Positions 1 to 7,810 of a DNA stretch of 22,527 nucleotides are shown here, piece by piece. Every line of letters starts with the position of its first letter. Position 1 is the stretch's first letter. Origin of the DNA: a virus; the IMG/VR virus record IMGVR_UViG_3300008120_001328, positions 1 to 22,527 of that record; one strand, given 5' to 3'. Made by a program: the position numbers and the translations under genes. Under the pieces are notes generated by a model. It saw only the letters and a list, made by a program, of their open reading frames with translations, searched no databases and had not been told where the DNA came from.

Positions 1-1341
1 CTCGAAAAGAGAGCAGCACTTGGCCCAGAGTTCCAGCAACAGTATTGGAACGGCGTAGCAGATAACTTCAACTTGTTATCTAAGGCAGAAGCAGAAGATA
101 TTCTCAAGGTTGCAGAACGAGAACTTCGTGACATCAAGGTATTTGGTATCAAATCTGGTACCACTAACCCAGCGTTGGTTCGTATGCGTGAGGCAGTCAA
201 GACACTTGATGATCGAGGTCTTACAAAGACTGATATCGATGCTATCGGTCAGCGTTATGCTGCCGATCAGGTTCGTAAACTTTATTACGATGCAACTCGC
301 CAGAAGCAGTATGCGGCTCAGTTCCGTTTGGTTGCACCGTTTATTCAAGCATGGGCAAACACCATTGGTGTATGGAGCAAGTTGATTACTAAGGATGTGG
401 CTAACACATTCCGTCTTCAAGGTAAGGCTCGTACCTATAAGGCTGCTAATGCTTTTGAGTTTTTGACTCATCCAGAGACTGGTGTTATCTACGAGTGGAC
501 TAACTCTAACTGGTCAGATCCATCACAAGGATTTATCTATAAGGATCCAACTTATGGAGATCCAAGATTTGTTATGCCACTTGCTGGCAACATTCTTGGT
601 GCAATGCTTGGAACAGTCACAGGTGAGAAGGTTCCGGGTATGCCGGTATCTCTCTCGATCCCATCTCTGAACCTTGCTTTCTCTAACGAGTTATTGCCGG
701 GTGTAGGCCCTGCTATTCAGCTCTCCTTAGGTCGATACATCAAGGATCAGAACGGCTGGATTGCAGACCAACTACGAGACATCATTTACCCATTCGGGGC
801 CCCAGAGGGCAAGGTAGGTCTCATTGAGACCTTCACCCCAGCATGGGCTTCTCGTATCCTCTACGGCCTTGGTATGGACTCCTATGAGGCAAAGAATGTC
901 TCTACCCTTCGACCATTGATGGCATACCTTGCATCTACTGGTGAGTACGGAGACTTCCCTCTTGACGGTCAATCTCAGGCTAGATTGCTTGAAGATGCTG
1001 GTCGAGTCAACCGAGTCCTTGCCTTATGGCGTGGTATTACCCAGAACCTTTCTCCCGGAGCTATCTCTCCACAGATCCTTGCTAAAGACAAGGAAGGGGA
1101 GTTCCATGTACAGGCATTGATGTTCAATGACTTCATCCAGATGAGAGCTAACAACCCAGATAGTTACGAACTAGCGGTTGCTAAGTGGGCAGAAAAGTAT
1201 GGCTACAACGCATTGTTCTCATTGGTATCTGGAACTCGTGGTGGTATTACACCTACTGATGAAGCATGGCAGTTCTATACATCGAACCGTGATGATGCAA
1301 ACCAGTTCGACAACAGCCATTCAGCAAGGTGCAGAACCTAA
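1..1341 (+). CDS. Large internal virion protein, C-terminal part (5' end outside window)
   Basis: The frame is open from base 1, so the gene begins upstream; 446 residues are visible. An early stretch (around 241-370) reads as Tyr/Lys-rich helices followed by a Phe/Ala/Pro segment (FRLVAPFIQAWANTIG). This is the arrangement I associate with the C-terminal part of very large phage polyvalent or internal virion proteins, which are packaged in the head and ejected with DNA. A hydrophobic Gly/Leu/Pro-rich part follows at about 580-720. Three further large virion-type genes come next in the same direction. The frame ends with an implausible tail (HSARCRT) at 1341, while the next frame continues in the same style, so the gene looks frame-disrupted near 1310-1340. 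The family assignment is from residue style only. Confidence 0.7.
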   Translation, partial: LEKRAALGPEFQQQYWNGVADNFNLLSKAEAEDILKVAERELRDIKVFGIKSGTTNPALVRMREAVKTLDDRGLTKTDIDAIGQRYAADQVRKLYYDATRQKQYAAQFRLVAPFIQAWANTIGVWSKLITKDVANTFRLQGKARTYKAANAFEFLTHPETGVIYEWTNSNWSDPSQGFIYKDPTYGDPRFVMPLAGNILGAMLGTVTGEKVPGMPVSLSIPSLNLAFSNELLPGVGPAIQLSLGRYIKDQNGWIADQLRDIIYPFGAPEGKVGLIETFTPAWASRILYGLGMDSYEAKNVSTLRPLMAYLASTGEYGDFPLDGQSQARLLEDAGRVNRVLALWRGITQNLSPGAISPQILAKDKEGEFHVQALMFNDFIQMRANNPDSYELAVAKWAEKYGYNALFSLVSGTRGGITPTDEAWQFYTSNRDDANQFDNSHSARCRT

Positions 1342-1342
1342 G

Positions 1343-1699
1343 ATGGCTAATCAAGTTTACTTGACGATGAAGTCAGCACTCGATGATGAGTTTGGTGGAC
1401 AACCAGACTTCAGAGCTGCTGGTGTTCCTCGTGAGACACTCGTCAAGGAAGTAACTGCTGCACTAGATAATCCAAAGTTTGCAGAGACTGAATCAGGTAA
1501 GGGCTTGGCTAAGTTCTTGCTATATCGTCAAGCAGCATTGGAATCTGTGGCACAAGCAGGATTCAAGACTCTTACTGGAAAGTCAGTAGCCAATGTGGCT
1601 GAATGGCTCAACCAATCTGCTTATCAAGTTATCGCTGAACACCCAGAGTTCTCTGTAATGTACTGGCGTGTATTTGCTACCGAGACAGGAAATAGTTAA
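1343..1699 (+). CDS. Probable continuation of the large virion protein after a frameshift
   Basis: This 118-residue frame can start at ATG 1343, but no close Shine-Dalgarno precedes it. The frame already reads sensibly upstream of that ATG (AIQQGAEPK), which suggests it is the true C-terminus of the preceding protein, joined after skipping one base near 1318. The sequence is helical and Ala/Glu-rich and ends in an aromatic segment (VMYWRVFATETGNS). Its stop overlaps the next start as TAATG. If expressed alone it would be a small helical protein of unknown function. I favour a single disrupted gene over a separate one. Confidence 0.6.
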   Translation: MANQVYLTMKSALDDEFGGQPDFRAAGVPRETLVKEVTAALDNPKFAETESGKGLAKFLLYRQAALESVAQAGFKTLTGKSVANVAEWLNQSAYQVIAEHPEFSVMYWRVFATETGNS

Positions 1700-2529
1700 T
1701 GGCTGATATAGACAAAGACGGTATCCCGGATTCGATTGATCCGAATCCAACGGTGCCAGATAAGAATGCTCCTGTCATTCAAGCACCTGCGGTCGGAGCT
1801 AATCCGTATGCACGATCTTCTGCATTCCCTGCAAAGGGTACAAATGTTTTCAGACCCGGCGTTACCTATGTCGATCCAAAGACAGGTAAGAAGACTGATG
1901 TCACAGGTAAGTTCTTTACAGCCCTTTACTCTGGAACAAACGAAGAAGCGATTGCTATCAAGAATACTGACTTCCTAACTACAGCCGATCAGAACCAAAT
2001 CAAATCTTTAATGGTTCAAGGTGGCTTCCTCAACAAGTCTGATTTCCAGACTGCCTATTGGGGTCAGAAAGATACTGAAGCGTTTCGTGAACTTCTTGCA
2101 GAAGCAAACTCTGCTGGTGGTATGTCATACCAAGAGATGCTTAAGATGATTGCAAGTGGTGATGCTGGTCGTGGTCAGCAAGGCCCAACTAAGAATATCT
2201 CCTACAACATCTCTGATCCAATAGCAGCTCGAGGAATCGTACAGAGTGGATTACGAGCAATCCTTGGTAGAGATCCATCTGAGAAGGAAAGCAAGATGCT
2301 TGTGAAAGCATTGAACGCTGCCGAAAGAGAGAATCCATCTGTGACAACACAGACCATGGTAAGCCCGGGTGTCTACAGTTCAACCACTACTGGTGGTCTT
2401 AATGCTGCTGGAACCCAGCAACTTATCGAAGAAACCGTTATGGAAAATCCTGCTTTAGAAGCAGAAGCAGTTGACAAGAGACTCAACTCCTATGGCGATG
2501 TTATTGGAAGATTGGCAGGTGAGTTCTAA
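1699..2529 (+). CDS. Virion-associated protein of unknown function with N-terminal Ca-binding-like motif
   Basis: 276 residues starting in a TAATG overlap with the previous gene. The extreme N-terminus (residues 3-14) has regularly spaced acidic residues D3, D5, D7, G8, I9, D11, D14, the pattern of thrombospondin type 3 or EF-hand-like calcium loops (DxDxDGIxDxxD). A Pro/Ala/Asn-rich linker follows, then a mixed alpha/beta part and a helical C-terminal third (about 165-276). There is no signal peptide or membrane segment. Sitting between large virion proteins, with translational coupling on both sides, it is most likely a structural or ejected protein. I do not recognise the family, and the Ca-binding idea rests on the motif alone. 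Confidence 0.7.
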   Translation: MADIDKDGIPDSIDPNPTVPDKNAPVIQAPAVGANPYARSSAFPAKGTNVFRPGVTYVDPKTGKKTDVTGKFFTALYSGTNEEAIAIKNTDFLTTADQNQIKSLMVQGGFLNKSDFQTAYWGQKDTEAFRELLAEANSAGGMSYQEMLKMIASGDAGRGQQGPTKNISYNISDPIAARGIVQSGLRAILGRDPSEKESKMLVKALNAAERENPSVTTQTMVSPGVYSSTTTGGLNAAGTQQLIEETVMENPALEAEAVDKRLNSYGDVIGRLAGEF

Positions 2530-4175
2530 TGGCTGAAGATCTATTTAAGTTAGAAGAACAGAGATATAACTTCACTAGAATGCTTGGTGAAGCCAAAGCC
2601 AAGATGGATTCATCTAAGGTTGGATCTACTGCATATAAGGCTGCTAAGAAGAATTACGATACCGCTAAGGCTGCACTTCCGGGTATTGAATCCAAAATTA
2701 AGAAGATTAAGTCTGATGCTGAAAAGGCTAAATCTGACAAGAAGACATCAGACAAACTTAAATCTCTTCAAGAGAAGAAGCAGCGTTTAGTCGATCAAGG
2801 CCAATCAACCGCAGATGTTGATGCTGAAATTGAAAAACTTCAACCAAAACCTGCACCTGTTACTGCCGATGGTGGAGTTTCAATGGGTAGTAGACCATTT
2901 GGTGGTCAACCATTAGCCACTAATGTTGCTGGAGATCAGACCGTAACACCAGATGTTACAGTTGATTCAAGTGGTAACAAGAAGGTTAATAACACTAGCG
3001 GTAACATTGTTTACAAGGGTAAAGGAAGCGACAAAGATCCTTTAACTAAAAATGGTACTCCTTTTACAGGTACATACCAAGGCAAGAAGTACACCAATGG
3101 TGTTCTTACAAAAGCCGAAGAAGAGGGAGCAGGTCTTACTGCCAAGCAGGAAGCAACACTTGGTACCTATGGATCGAAGTATCTTCTTGAGTATTTCAAG
3201 TCCAACTATCCAACGATTTACAACAAGCTTATTGACTTTGCTAAGGTTAATGAATCCACAGCCAATGTCGAAGGATTCCTTCGCAATACCACTTGGTACA
3301 AAGATGTAAACCAGAGAGTCAATGCCACTATCGGTGGATACTCATTGGCTAACGGTGTAACTCTTACATCAGATCAACAGACTGCATTTAGAGATCAACT
3401 CCTTGCCAAGGTCAAGGATCGTGAAGAGATTCAATATGACATCCGTTTGATGTCTATTCAGAAGTTCCAACTTGATACAGTCAAGCCAGATGTAGCCCGA
3501 GCAATGAGGGCAGGTCTTGATTTCAATCAAGCAGCAGCCGACTATATTGAGATCTATCGGACTAACTTCCAGATTGCAGCTTCTCAGTTTACGGTCAATG
3601 ACCAACTCTTCCAGAGCCTTCTAACCAAGTCATCAGACCTTGGAGACTTTACTAAGCAACTTCGCCGTACTGACAAGTACTTATCACAGCCACAGGTTCA
3701 ACAGCAAATCAATGCTAATAAACTCATGGTTCAGACTAAGTACCGCCAGTATGGTTTGAGCATTACAGATGAAGCAGCAAACAACCTTGCTAAGAATGTT
3801 TTCCTTGGCGACTCTAACAATGAGCAGATTGATGAGAACCTTCGTCAGCAAGCCATCGCTGCTTTCCCAGCATTCCGTGATCGAATCCTTAATGGAGAAT
3901 CTCCACTATCCATTGCAAGTCCTTACATCCAAGCAATGGTTCGTATCCTTGAGATCCCAGAAGGTGGTCTCGATCTGGAAGATCCAACCATCCGTAAAGC
4001 TATGCAAGGCAAAGCAATTACGGATGCTAAAGGTAATTCAACTTCTTACGAAACCGTTCCGTTGTGGATGTTTGAGCAGGGCCTATACAAAGACAGTCGT
4101 TGGCAGTACACATCTAACGCTAGAGGTAAGGCAGACACAATCACACTACAACTGAAAGAAATGTTAGGACTATAA
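2529..4175 (+). CDS. Large virion protein with Lys-rich coiled-coil N-terminus
   Basis: 548 residues, coupled to the upstream gene by TAATG. Residues 1-105 are charged and Lys/Glu-rich with heptad-like spacing, probably a coiled coil or nucleic-acid-associated helix. A low-complexity Gly/Thr/Asp/Lys linker covers about 106-195. The rest (about 200-548) is a long helical region with periodic aromatic and Gln/Asn residues, ending in a compact Leu-rich helix (LQLKEMLGL). Size, composition and position match internal or ejected virion proteins of podovirus-like phages. No enzymatic motif is visible, and the exact role is unknown. Confidence 0.72.
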   Translation: MAEDLFKLEEQRYNFTRMLGEAKAKMDSSKVGSTAYKAAKKNYDTAKAALPGIESKIKKIKSDAEKAKSDKKTSDKLKSLQEKKQRLVDQGQSTADVDAEIEKLQPKPAPVTADGGVSMGSRPFGGQPLATNVAGDQTVTPDVTVDSSGNKKVNNTSGNIVYKGKGSDKDPLTKNGTPFTGTYQGKKYTNGVLTKAEEEGAGLTAKQEATLGTYGSKYLLEYFKSNYPTIYNKLIDFAKVNESTANVEGFLRNTTWYKDVNQRVNATIGGYSLANGVTLTSDQQTAFRDQLLAKVKDREEIQYDIRLMSIQKFQLDTVKPDVARAMRAGLDFNQAAADYIEIYRTNFQIAASQFTVNDQLFQSLLTKSSDLGDFTKQLRRTDKYLSQPQVQQQINANKLMVQTKYRQYGLSITDEAANNLAKNVFLGDSNNEQIDENLRQQAIAAFPAFRDRILNGESPLSIASPYIQAMVRILEIPEGGLDLEDPTIRKAMQGKAITDAKGNSTSYETVPLWMFEQGLYKDSRWQYTSNARGKADTITLQLKEMLGL

Positions 4176-4178
4176 GAC

Positions 4179-5726
4179 ATGGCAGAAAGAGTCACGGCTA
4201 AGAAAGGCGATACCCTCTCTGGTATTGCTAAGGCAAACGGTACTACTGTTGCACAAATTCTTGCAGATAACCCAACACTTGCAGCTCGTGCATCTGCTGG
4301 TCAGACAGTTCTTTATAGTGGTACAAAGGTAAAGATTACTGCACCTGATACAGCAACAAACCCTTATGGTGCAAGTCAAGCAGGTACTGGTGCAGGTCTT
4401 GGTACTGGCTCTAATCCTATTTCAAATGTAGCAAGTACATCTGGTGTGTTTGATCCCGGTTCATTCCGAATGTTTGAGAATGCTCCAGACAAAATTACAG
4501 ATGTAACTGGCGTAACTCCCACAGGTGGTACTGGTGGTACAGGCGGTACAGGCGGCGATGGTGGTACTGGTGGAGATGGTGGTACTGGCGGTACTGGCGG
4601 TACAGGAGGTACTGGCGGTACTGGCGGAAAGAAAATTGTTTCTCGAGTTACAAATGCTGATGGAACAGTAACCGTAACTTATGATGATGGAACTACTGAA
4701 GTAATTGGAACCCCTACAGGTAAAAAAGTTGTTAGAACTACTGGTGGAATGACACCAGAAGATATCCAAAAAGCAATCGATGCTGCTATTGCTAAAGCAA
4801 CAGCAGGATTCGAAGCACAACTTAAAGCACAGCAAGCAGCAGCAGATAAGGCTCGTCTCGATCAGTTAGCCAAAGAACGCAAGTCTGCTTATGACATCAT
4901 TACAGAACGATTCACTCAAATGGGTGTTCCAGAGTTTGGAGATGTTATTGCCAAGATCTTCCGTGGTGAAGGTGTAGACCGCAGGGGCAATAAGTTTGAC
5001 GAAATCCCTACAACCTCAGAAGGTTTCTATCTACAGTTAATCCAGACCCAGCCATACTATGAAAGATTTGGTCAAGTAAACGAAGCTCGTTTGGCTGCTG
5101 GTTATCGATCATTAGATGAGAAGACAATCGTTGGAATGGAAGATGAATACCAGAAGGTGCTTACTTCATACAATGCACCAAAGGGATTTTACGATCAGAC
5201 CAAAGACTTCCAGATGTTCCTAAAGAACAACTACACAGCAGTCGATGTATCAAATGTATTCCAAGCATATAGAGACTTTGTGCAGTCAACTAATCCAACA
5301 ATTCGTGGACAACTTCGTGACCTTTATGGAATCAACGATGATATGTTGACAGCATACTTTGCTGACCCAGAGAGAGGTCAGCCAATCCTTGAGTCAATCA
5401 CCGGTAAGAATCTCAATACTGCCGCTGCATTGCTAGAAGGTTTGACTAAGGAACAAGCAGATATTGCACAGCAATACGGTGCAGGATCTCTTGCCTATGG
5501 AACTCAACGCCAGAAGTATTCACAAGTTTCACAGAACATCCAGCAATACGGAAACCTTGCTGAGATCTATGGTGAGAACTTCGGAGCCAAGGAAGCCATT
5601 GCTGCTGAGTTCGGTGCAGATACTGCATCACAGCAAATTATGGAAAGACTAAAAGCAACTAACCTTGCACAGTTCTCTGGCACCTCAGGAGTAGGTCAAA
5701 GAGCATTGAGGCAAAGGGCCCAATAA
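4179..5726 (+). CDS. LysM-domain internal virion protein with GGT/GGD linker
   Basis: 515 residues. Residues about 4-50 form a LysM domain: a basic start (RVTAKKGDTLSGIAKANG), the typical ADNP turn, and a terminal beta strand (TKVKI). LysM binds N-acetylglucosamine polymers such as peptidoglycan. A pure Gly-Gly-Thr/Asp triplet linker follows at about residues 115-150 (DNA 4521-4627). After it come a short beta segment with acidic turns (NADGTVTVTYDDGTTE) and a helical region (about 190-240). The long C-terminal part, with QPYYERFG and YFADPERGQP segments, resembles a module common at the C-terminus of phage internal virion proteins. It could contact the cell wall during DNA delivery. No hydrolase active site is visible. 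Confidence 0.8.
   Translation: MAERVTAKKGDTLSGIAKANGTTVAQILADNPTLAARASAGQTVLYSGTKVKITAPDTATNPYGASQAGTGAGLGTGSNPISNVASTSGVFDPGSFRMFENAPDKITDVTGVTPTGGTGGTGGTGGDGGTGGDGGTGGTGGTGGTGGTGGKKIVSRVTNADGTVTVTYDDGTTEVIGTPTGKKVVRTTGGMTPEDIQKAIDAAIAKATAGFEAQLKAQQAAADKARLDQLAKERKSAYDIITERFTQMGVPEFGDVIAKIFRGEGVDRRGNKFDEIPTTSEGFYLQLIQTQPYYERFGQVNEARLAAGYRSLDEKTIVGMEDEYQKVLTSYNAPKGFYDQTKDFQMFLKNNYTAVDVSNVFQAYRDFVQSTNPTIRGQLRDLYGINDDMLTAYFADPERGQPILESITGKNLNTAAALLEGLTKEQADIAQQYGAGSLAYGTQRQKYSQVSQNIQQYGNLAEIYGENFGAKEAIAAEFGADTASQQIMERLKATNLAQFSGTSGVGQRALRQRAQ
4521..4627 (+). repeat. GGT/GGD triplet-coding repeat inside the LysM gene
   Basis: About twelve degenerate 9-bp units (ggt act ggc / ggt aca ggc) encode consecutive Gly-Gly-Thr, with two Gly-Gly-Asp units. 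It is a flexible or polyglycine II-like linker between the LysM domain and the C-terminal module. The repeat is prone to length change by slippage. Confidence 0.85.
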
Positions 5727-5734
5727 TTGAATGA

Positions 5735-5782
5735 CAGGGTGATTGGCAATCATCTGGGTTCGAGACCCAGACACCCACTCCA
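5735..5782 (+). other. tRNA-like remnant: T-arm hairpin with partial acceptor stem
   Basis: A perfect 5-bp hairpin with a canonical T-loop is present: ctggg (5754-5758), loop ttcgaga, cccag (5766-5770). GGGTG at 5737-5741 pairs with CACCC at 5772-5776, like an acceptor stem. If 5743 is taken as U8, GGC at 5745-5747 falls at the D-stem start. The D-loop and the whole anticodon arm are absent (about 48 nt against about 75), positions 1-72 and 7-66 mismatch, and CCA is not in register. It is therefore a degenerate or internally deleted tRNA gene, a tRNA-like RNA element, or coincidence. Confidence 0.35.
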
Positions 5783-5786
5783 TCTC

Positions 5787-5817
5787 TTGAAATGCCGGAA
5801 CTTGAGGTGAGTATTAG
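5787..5817 (+). promoter_or_regulatory. Weak candidate promoter ahead of scaffold/capsid genes
   Basis: TTGAAA (5787-5792) and TATTAG (5812-5817) are separated by 19 bp, a wide spacing with imperfect hexamers. The position, in the only sizeable gap before the scaffold and capsid genes, is sensible for a late promoter. The sequence support is weak. Confidence 0.2.
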
Positions 5818-5893
5818 CCCGGAAGTTGGAGCCAAGTAGATTCCCCGATCTATTTGAGGCCAGCGACAAACAAACAAAAAGGGAGTAGGACAA

Positions 5894-6376
5894 ATGTCCA
5901 ATTACGAATACGATGAGGATGACTTCGAAAACGAAGGTCAAGAAGATAGCTTCACCAACCTACGCAAAGCAAATAAGCAAAAAGACAAGCAACTGAAGGA
6001 AATTCAGGCAGAGCTTGCCGAACTGCGTAAGGAAAAACGAGATCGAACTATCAAAGAAACCTTGTCGGCTCGAGGAGTGAATCCGAAGATTGCTTCATTC
6101 ATTCCGCAGGACATCGACCTCACGGAGGAATCGTTGTCGAAATGGCTTGAAGAAAACGGAGAAGTCTTCGGTGTCTCAAGTCAAAGTTCAAATCAACCAA
6201 ACCCAAACTTGCCAGAAGGTTTCAAGGAAAGCTACATCAAGGCTCAGTCAACAGTCGATGCCGGTCTCACAGCCGACAGAGAACGATTGATTCAAGCCCA
6301 GATGGAAGAAGCTGCTGCAAAGGGGCCAGAAGCCCTCAAGCAACTCTTTGCTGATCTAGGTAAGCAGGGTTACTAA
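5894..6376 (+). CDS. Capsid assembly scaffold protein
   Basis: 160 residues, with a strong Shine-Dalgarno (gggag at 5881-5885) 8 nt before the ATG. The N-terminus is acidic and disordered (residues 2-20, Asp/Glu/Tyr-rich). A highly charged coiled coil follows (about 24-52), then a small folded part with SARGVNPKIASFIP and DLTEESLSKWLEE, a Gln/Asn/Pro linker, and a C-terminal helix with basic residues. This acidic, coiled-coil, helical-tail layout directly upstream of the major capsid gene is typical of phage scaffolding proteins. The function is inferred from architecture and position, not from a catalytic motif. Confidence 0.82.
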   Translation: MSNYEYDEDDFENEGQEDSFTNLRKANKQKDKQLKEIQAELAELRKEKRDRTIKETLSARGVNPKIASFIPQDIDLTEESLSKWLEENGEVFGVSSQSSNQPNPNLPEGFKESYIKAQSTVDAGLTADRERLIQAQMEEAAAKGPEALKQLFADLGKQGY

Positions 6377-6400
6377 CCCATAGAAAGGTGGTAGTGCCAA

Positions 6401-7165
6401 ATGGCAACTACACAAATCTCTGGTCTAGGCAACCTCGTAGTCAATGCATATGACACATATGTTCGTGCTGCACTCCGCTCACTTCCTGTTATGCGTTCTG
6501 TTGCAGATCTACGCCCTGTCTCTATGACCAACCCGGGTACAACTCTCAAGTTTGCCGTTTACGACAACTTGACTGCTGCTACCACAGCTCTAACCGAAAC
6601 ATCCGATGTAACTCCAGTTGCATTGGGTAACCCATCTCAAGTTACTGTAACTGTTACCGAATACGGTAATGCAGTTGAGCAAACTGAGAAGGTAAACCTT
6701 GCAGCATTCTCTGACATTGACACAATGCAGACCACCCTTCTTGAGGCATCAGCACAGCCTCGTATCGGTGATCTTTACACCTTGTTCATCCACCCTCGTC
6801 AGGCTTTCGACCTTCGTGCCGAAACCGGATCAGGCGGATTTGTTGACATTCACAAGTACACAACCGAGAATGTTGGCAACCTATTGACTGGCACCATCGG
6901 TGTTCTTGAAGGATTCCAAGTTGTTCAGACAACTCGTGTTCCTTCTGCTGCTGAAGGTGCAGCATCTGCAACTGTTTACAAGGCTGTTGCAGTTGGTAAG
7001 GAAGCTCTTCTTGAGGCTAATGTTTATGATGTACAAACCGTCATTGCACCTCAGATCGACATCCTTCGCCGTAAGTCAGCACTCGGCTGGAAGTACTTCG
7101 GTGGCTGGGGCATCTTCCGTGATGCAGCAGTTTGCCGTTTGGAAACTGGTGCATCTGCTCTTTAA
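6401..7165 (+). CDS. Major capsid protein, N4gp56-like, apparently shortened
   Basis: 254 residues. The N-terminal part (NPGTTLKFAVYDNLTAATTALTE spread over about 45-70, then VTVTVTEYGNAVEQTEKVNL) and the later part (LYTLFIHPRQAFDLRAETG, IGVLEGFQVVQT) match the N4gp56 group of HK97-fold capsid proteins, which assemble the icosahedral shell. An AGGTGG-type ribosome site lies upstream, and the scaffold gene precedes it. Family members are usually well above 300 residues. Here the segment that should join the SDIDTM helix to the xxxASAQPRIGDLYT segment is very short, so an in-frame internal deletion near 6725-6755 is likely. Whether this version can form capsids is doubtful. Confidence 0.85.
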   Translation: MATTQISGLGNLVVNAYDTYVRAALRSLPVMRSVADLRPVSMTNPGTTLKFAVYDNLTAATTALTETSDVTPVALGNPSQVTVTVTEYGNAVEQTEKVNLAAFSDIDTMQTTLLEASAQPRIGDLYTLFIHPRQAFDLRAETGSGGFVDIHKYTTENVGNLLTGTIGVLEGFQVVQTTRVPSAAEGAASATVYKAVAVGKEALLEANVYDVQTVIAPQIDILRRKSALGWKYFGGWGIFRDAAVCRLETGASAL

Positions 7166-7181
7166 TCGGAGCTAATTAGTT

Positions 7182-7207
7182 GAGGGGGTGGGGCAACTCA
7201 CCCCCTC
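7182..7207 (+). terminator. Strong GC hairpin after the capsid gene, without T-run
   Basis: A perfect 9-bp stem GAGGGGGTG / CACCCCCTC with an 8-nt loop lies between the capsid stop and the next ribosome site. No uridine run follows, so it is a partial terminator, an attenuator or an mRNA 3'-end stabiliser of the abundant capsid message rather than a complete intrinsic terminator. Confidence 0.55.
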
Positions 7208-7224
7208 TCTACTAAAGGAGAGAA

Positions 7225-7536
7225 ATGGCAACTTATACCTTTTACCCACCGCAAGTGATGGAAGGTTTCCCACTACGAGACAAGTGGTGGAGGAGAGTTG
7301 TATCTCCACGAGGAGTGGCAGTCTTGATTGATGGATCAACTGTGACTACATCTCGAGCAGTAACTGAAGATGAATTGAAAGACTACGATTATGTCTTCCT
7401 CGGTGGAAGAAGCCATGTCGTAAGCGAAGCGGTTAAAGATGTTTTGGTAGGTCTTGGATATACAATAAAGACTCAAGCAGAAGCCGATGCAGCATCGGAT
7501 GAAGCACATAGTGGATTTCTAGTATTGAGGTCATAA
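7225..7536 (+). CDS. Small head-associated protein, unknown family
   Basis: 103 residues with a good ribosome site (aaaggaga, 7215-7222). The N-terminal half is rich in aromatic and basic residues (YPPQVMEGFPLRDKWWRRVV). It is followed by a short beta-rich part (VAVLIDGSTVTTS) and an acidic helix, then VFLGGRSHVVSEAVKDVLVGLGY, which resembles a small alpha/beta unit. It lies immediately downstream of the capsid gene, so a head or head-completion role is plausible. I do not recognise a family. Confidence 0.7.
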   Translation: MATYTFYPPQVMEGFPLRDKWWRRVVSPRGVAVLIDGSTVTTSRAVTEDELKDYDYVFLGGRSHVVSEAVKDVLVGLGYTIKTQAEADAASDEAHSGFLVLRS

Positions 7537-7808
7537 TGCCGTGTAGAACAGGTTGCCCCACACAAGATCACGAAAACTGGGGAGAGTGCCTAAGAGCTTC
7601 AGGTCTACAAGTTAATACAGGTGATGCCAATAGCAGGAGAACGATGTCTCAGAAGTCTTGGGATGCAGAACTCAATGCTTACAAGTCAGCGATTGACCAA
7701 GGCATTGAACCAGCAACAACGAATATGAAAGACATTCGAGGAGCTGTTGAGTTATCGAATATGGCTGGTAAAGCCTTCGATGCCAACACCAATAGTTTTA
7801 AGGAATAG
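7536..7808 (+). CDS. Small Cys-containing protein (CRTGCP), unknown function
   Basis: 90 residues starting in a TAATG overlap. The N-terminus holds three cysteines (C3, C7 and C18, in CRTGCPTQDH and WGECLRA), suggesting a metal site or disulfide. The rest is helical and polar. Similar CRTGCPT-type small proteins occur next to capsid genes in actinobacterial phages as far as I recall, but no function is known. Coupled translation links it to its neighbour. Confidence 0.7.
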   Translation: MPCRTGCPTQDHENWGECLRASGLQVNTGDANSRRTMSQKSWDAELNAYKSAIDQGIEPATTNMKDIRGAVELSNMAGKAFDANTNSFKE

Positions 7809-7810
7809 AC

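Noticed and set aside
5741-5782. Phage attachment site (attP) made of a tRNA 3' end
   Set aside because: CCA is out of register with the T-arm and no integrase gene is in the window; kept only as a tRNA-like element.
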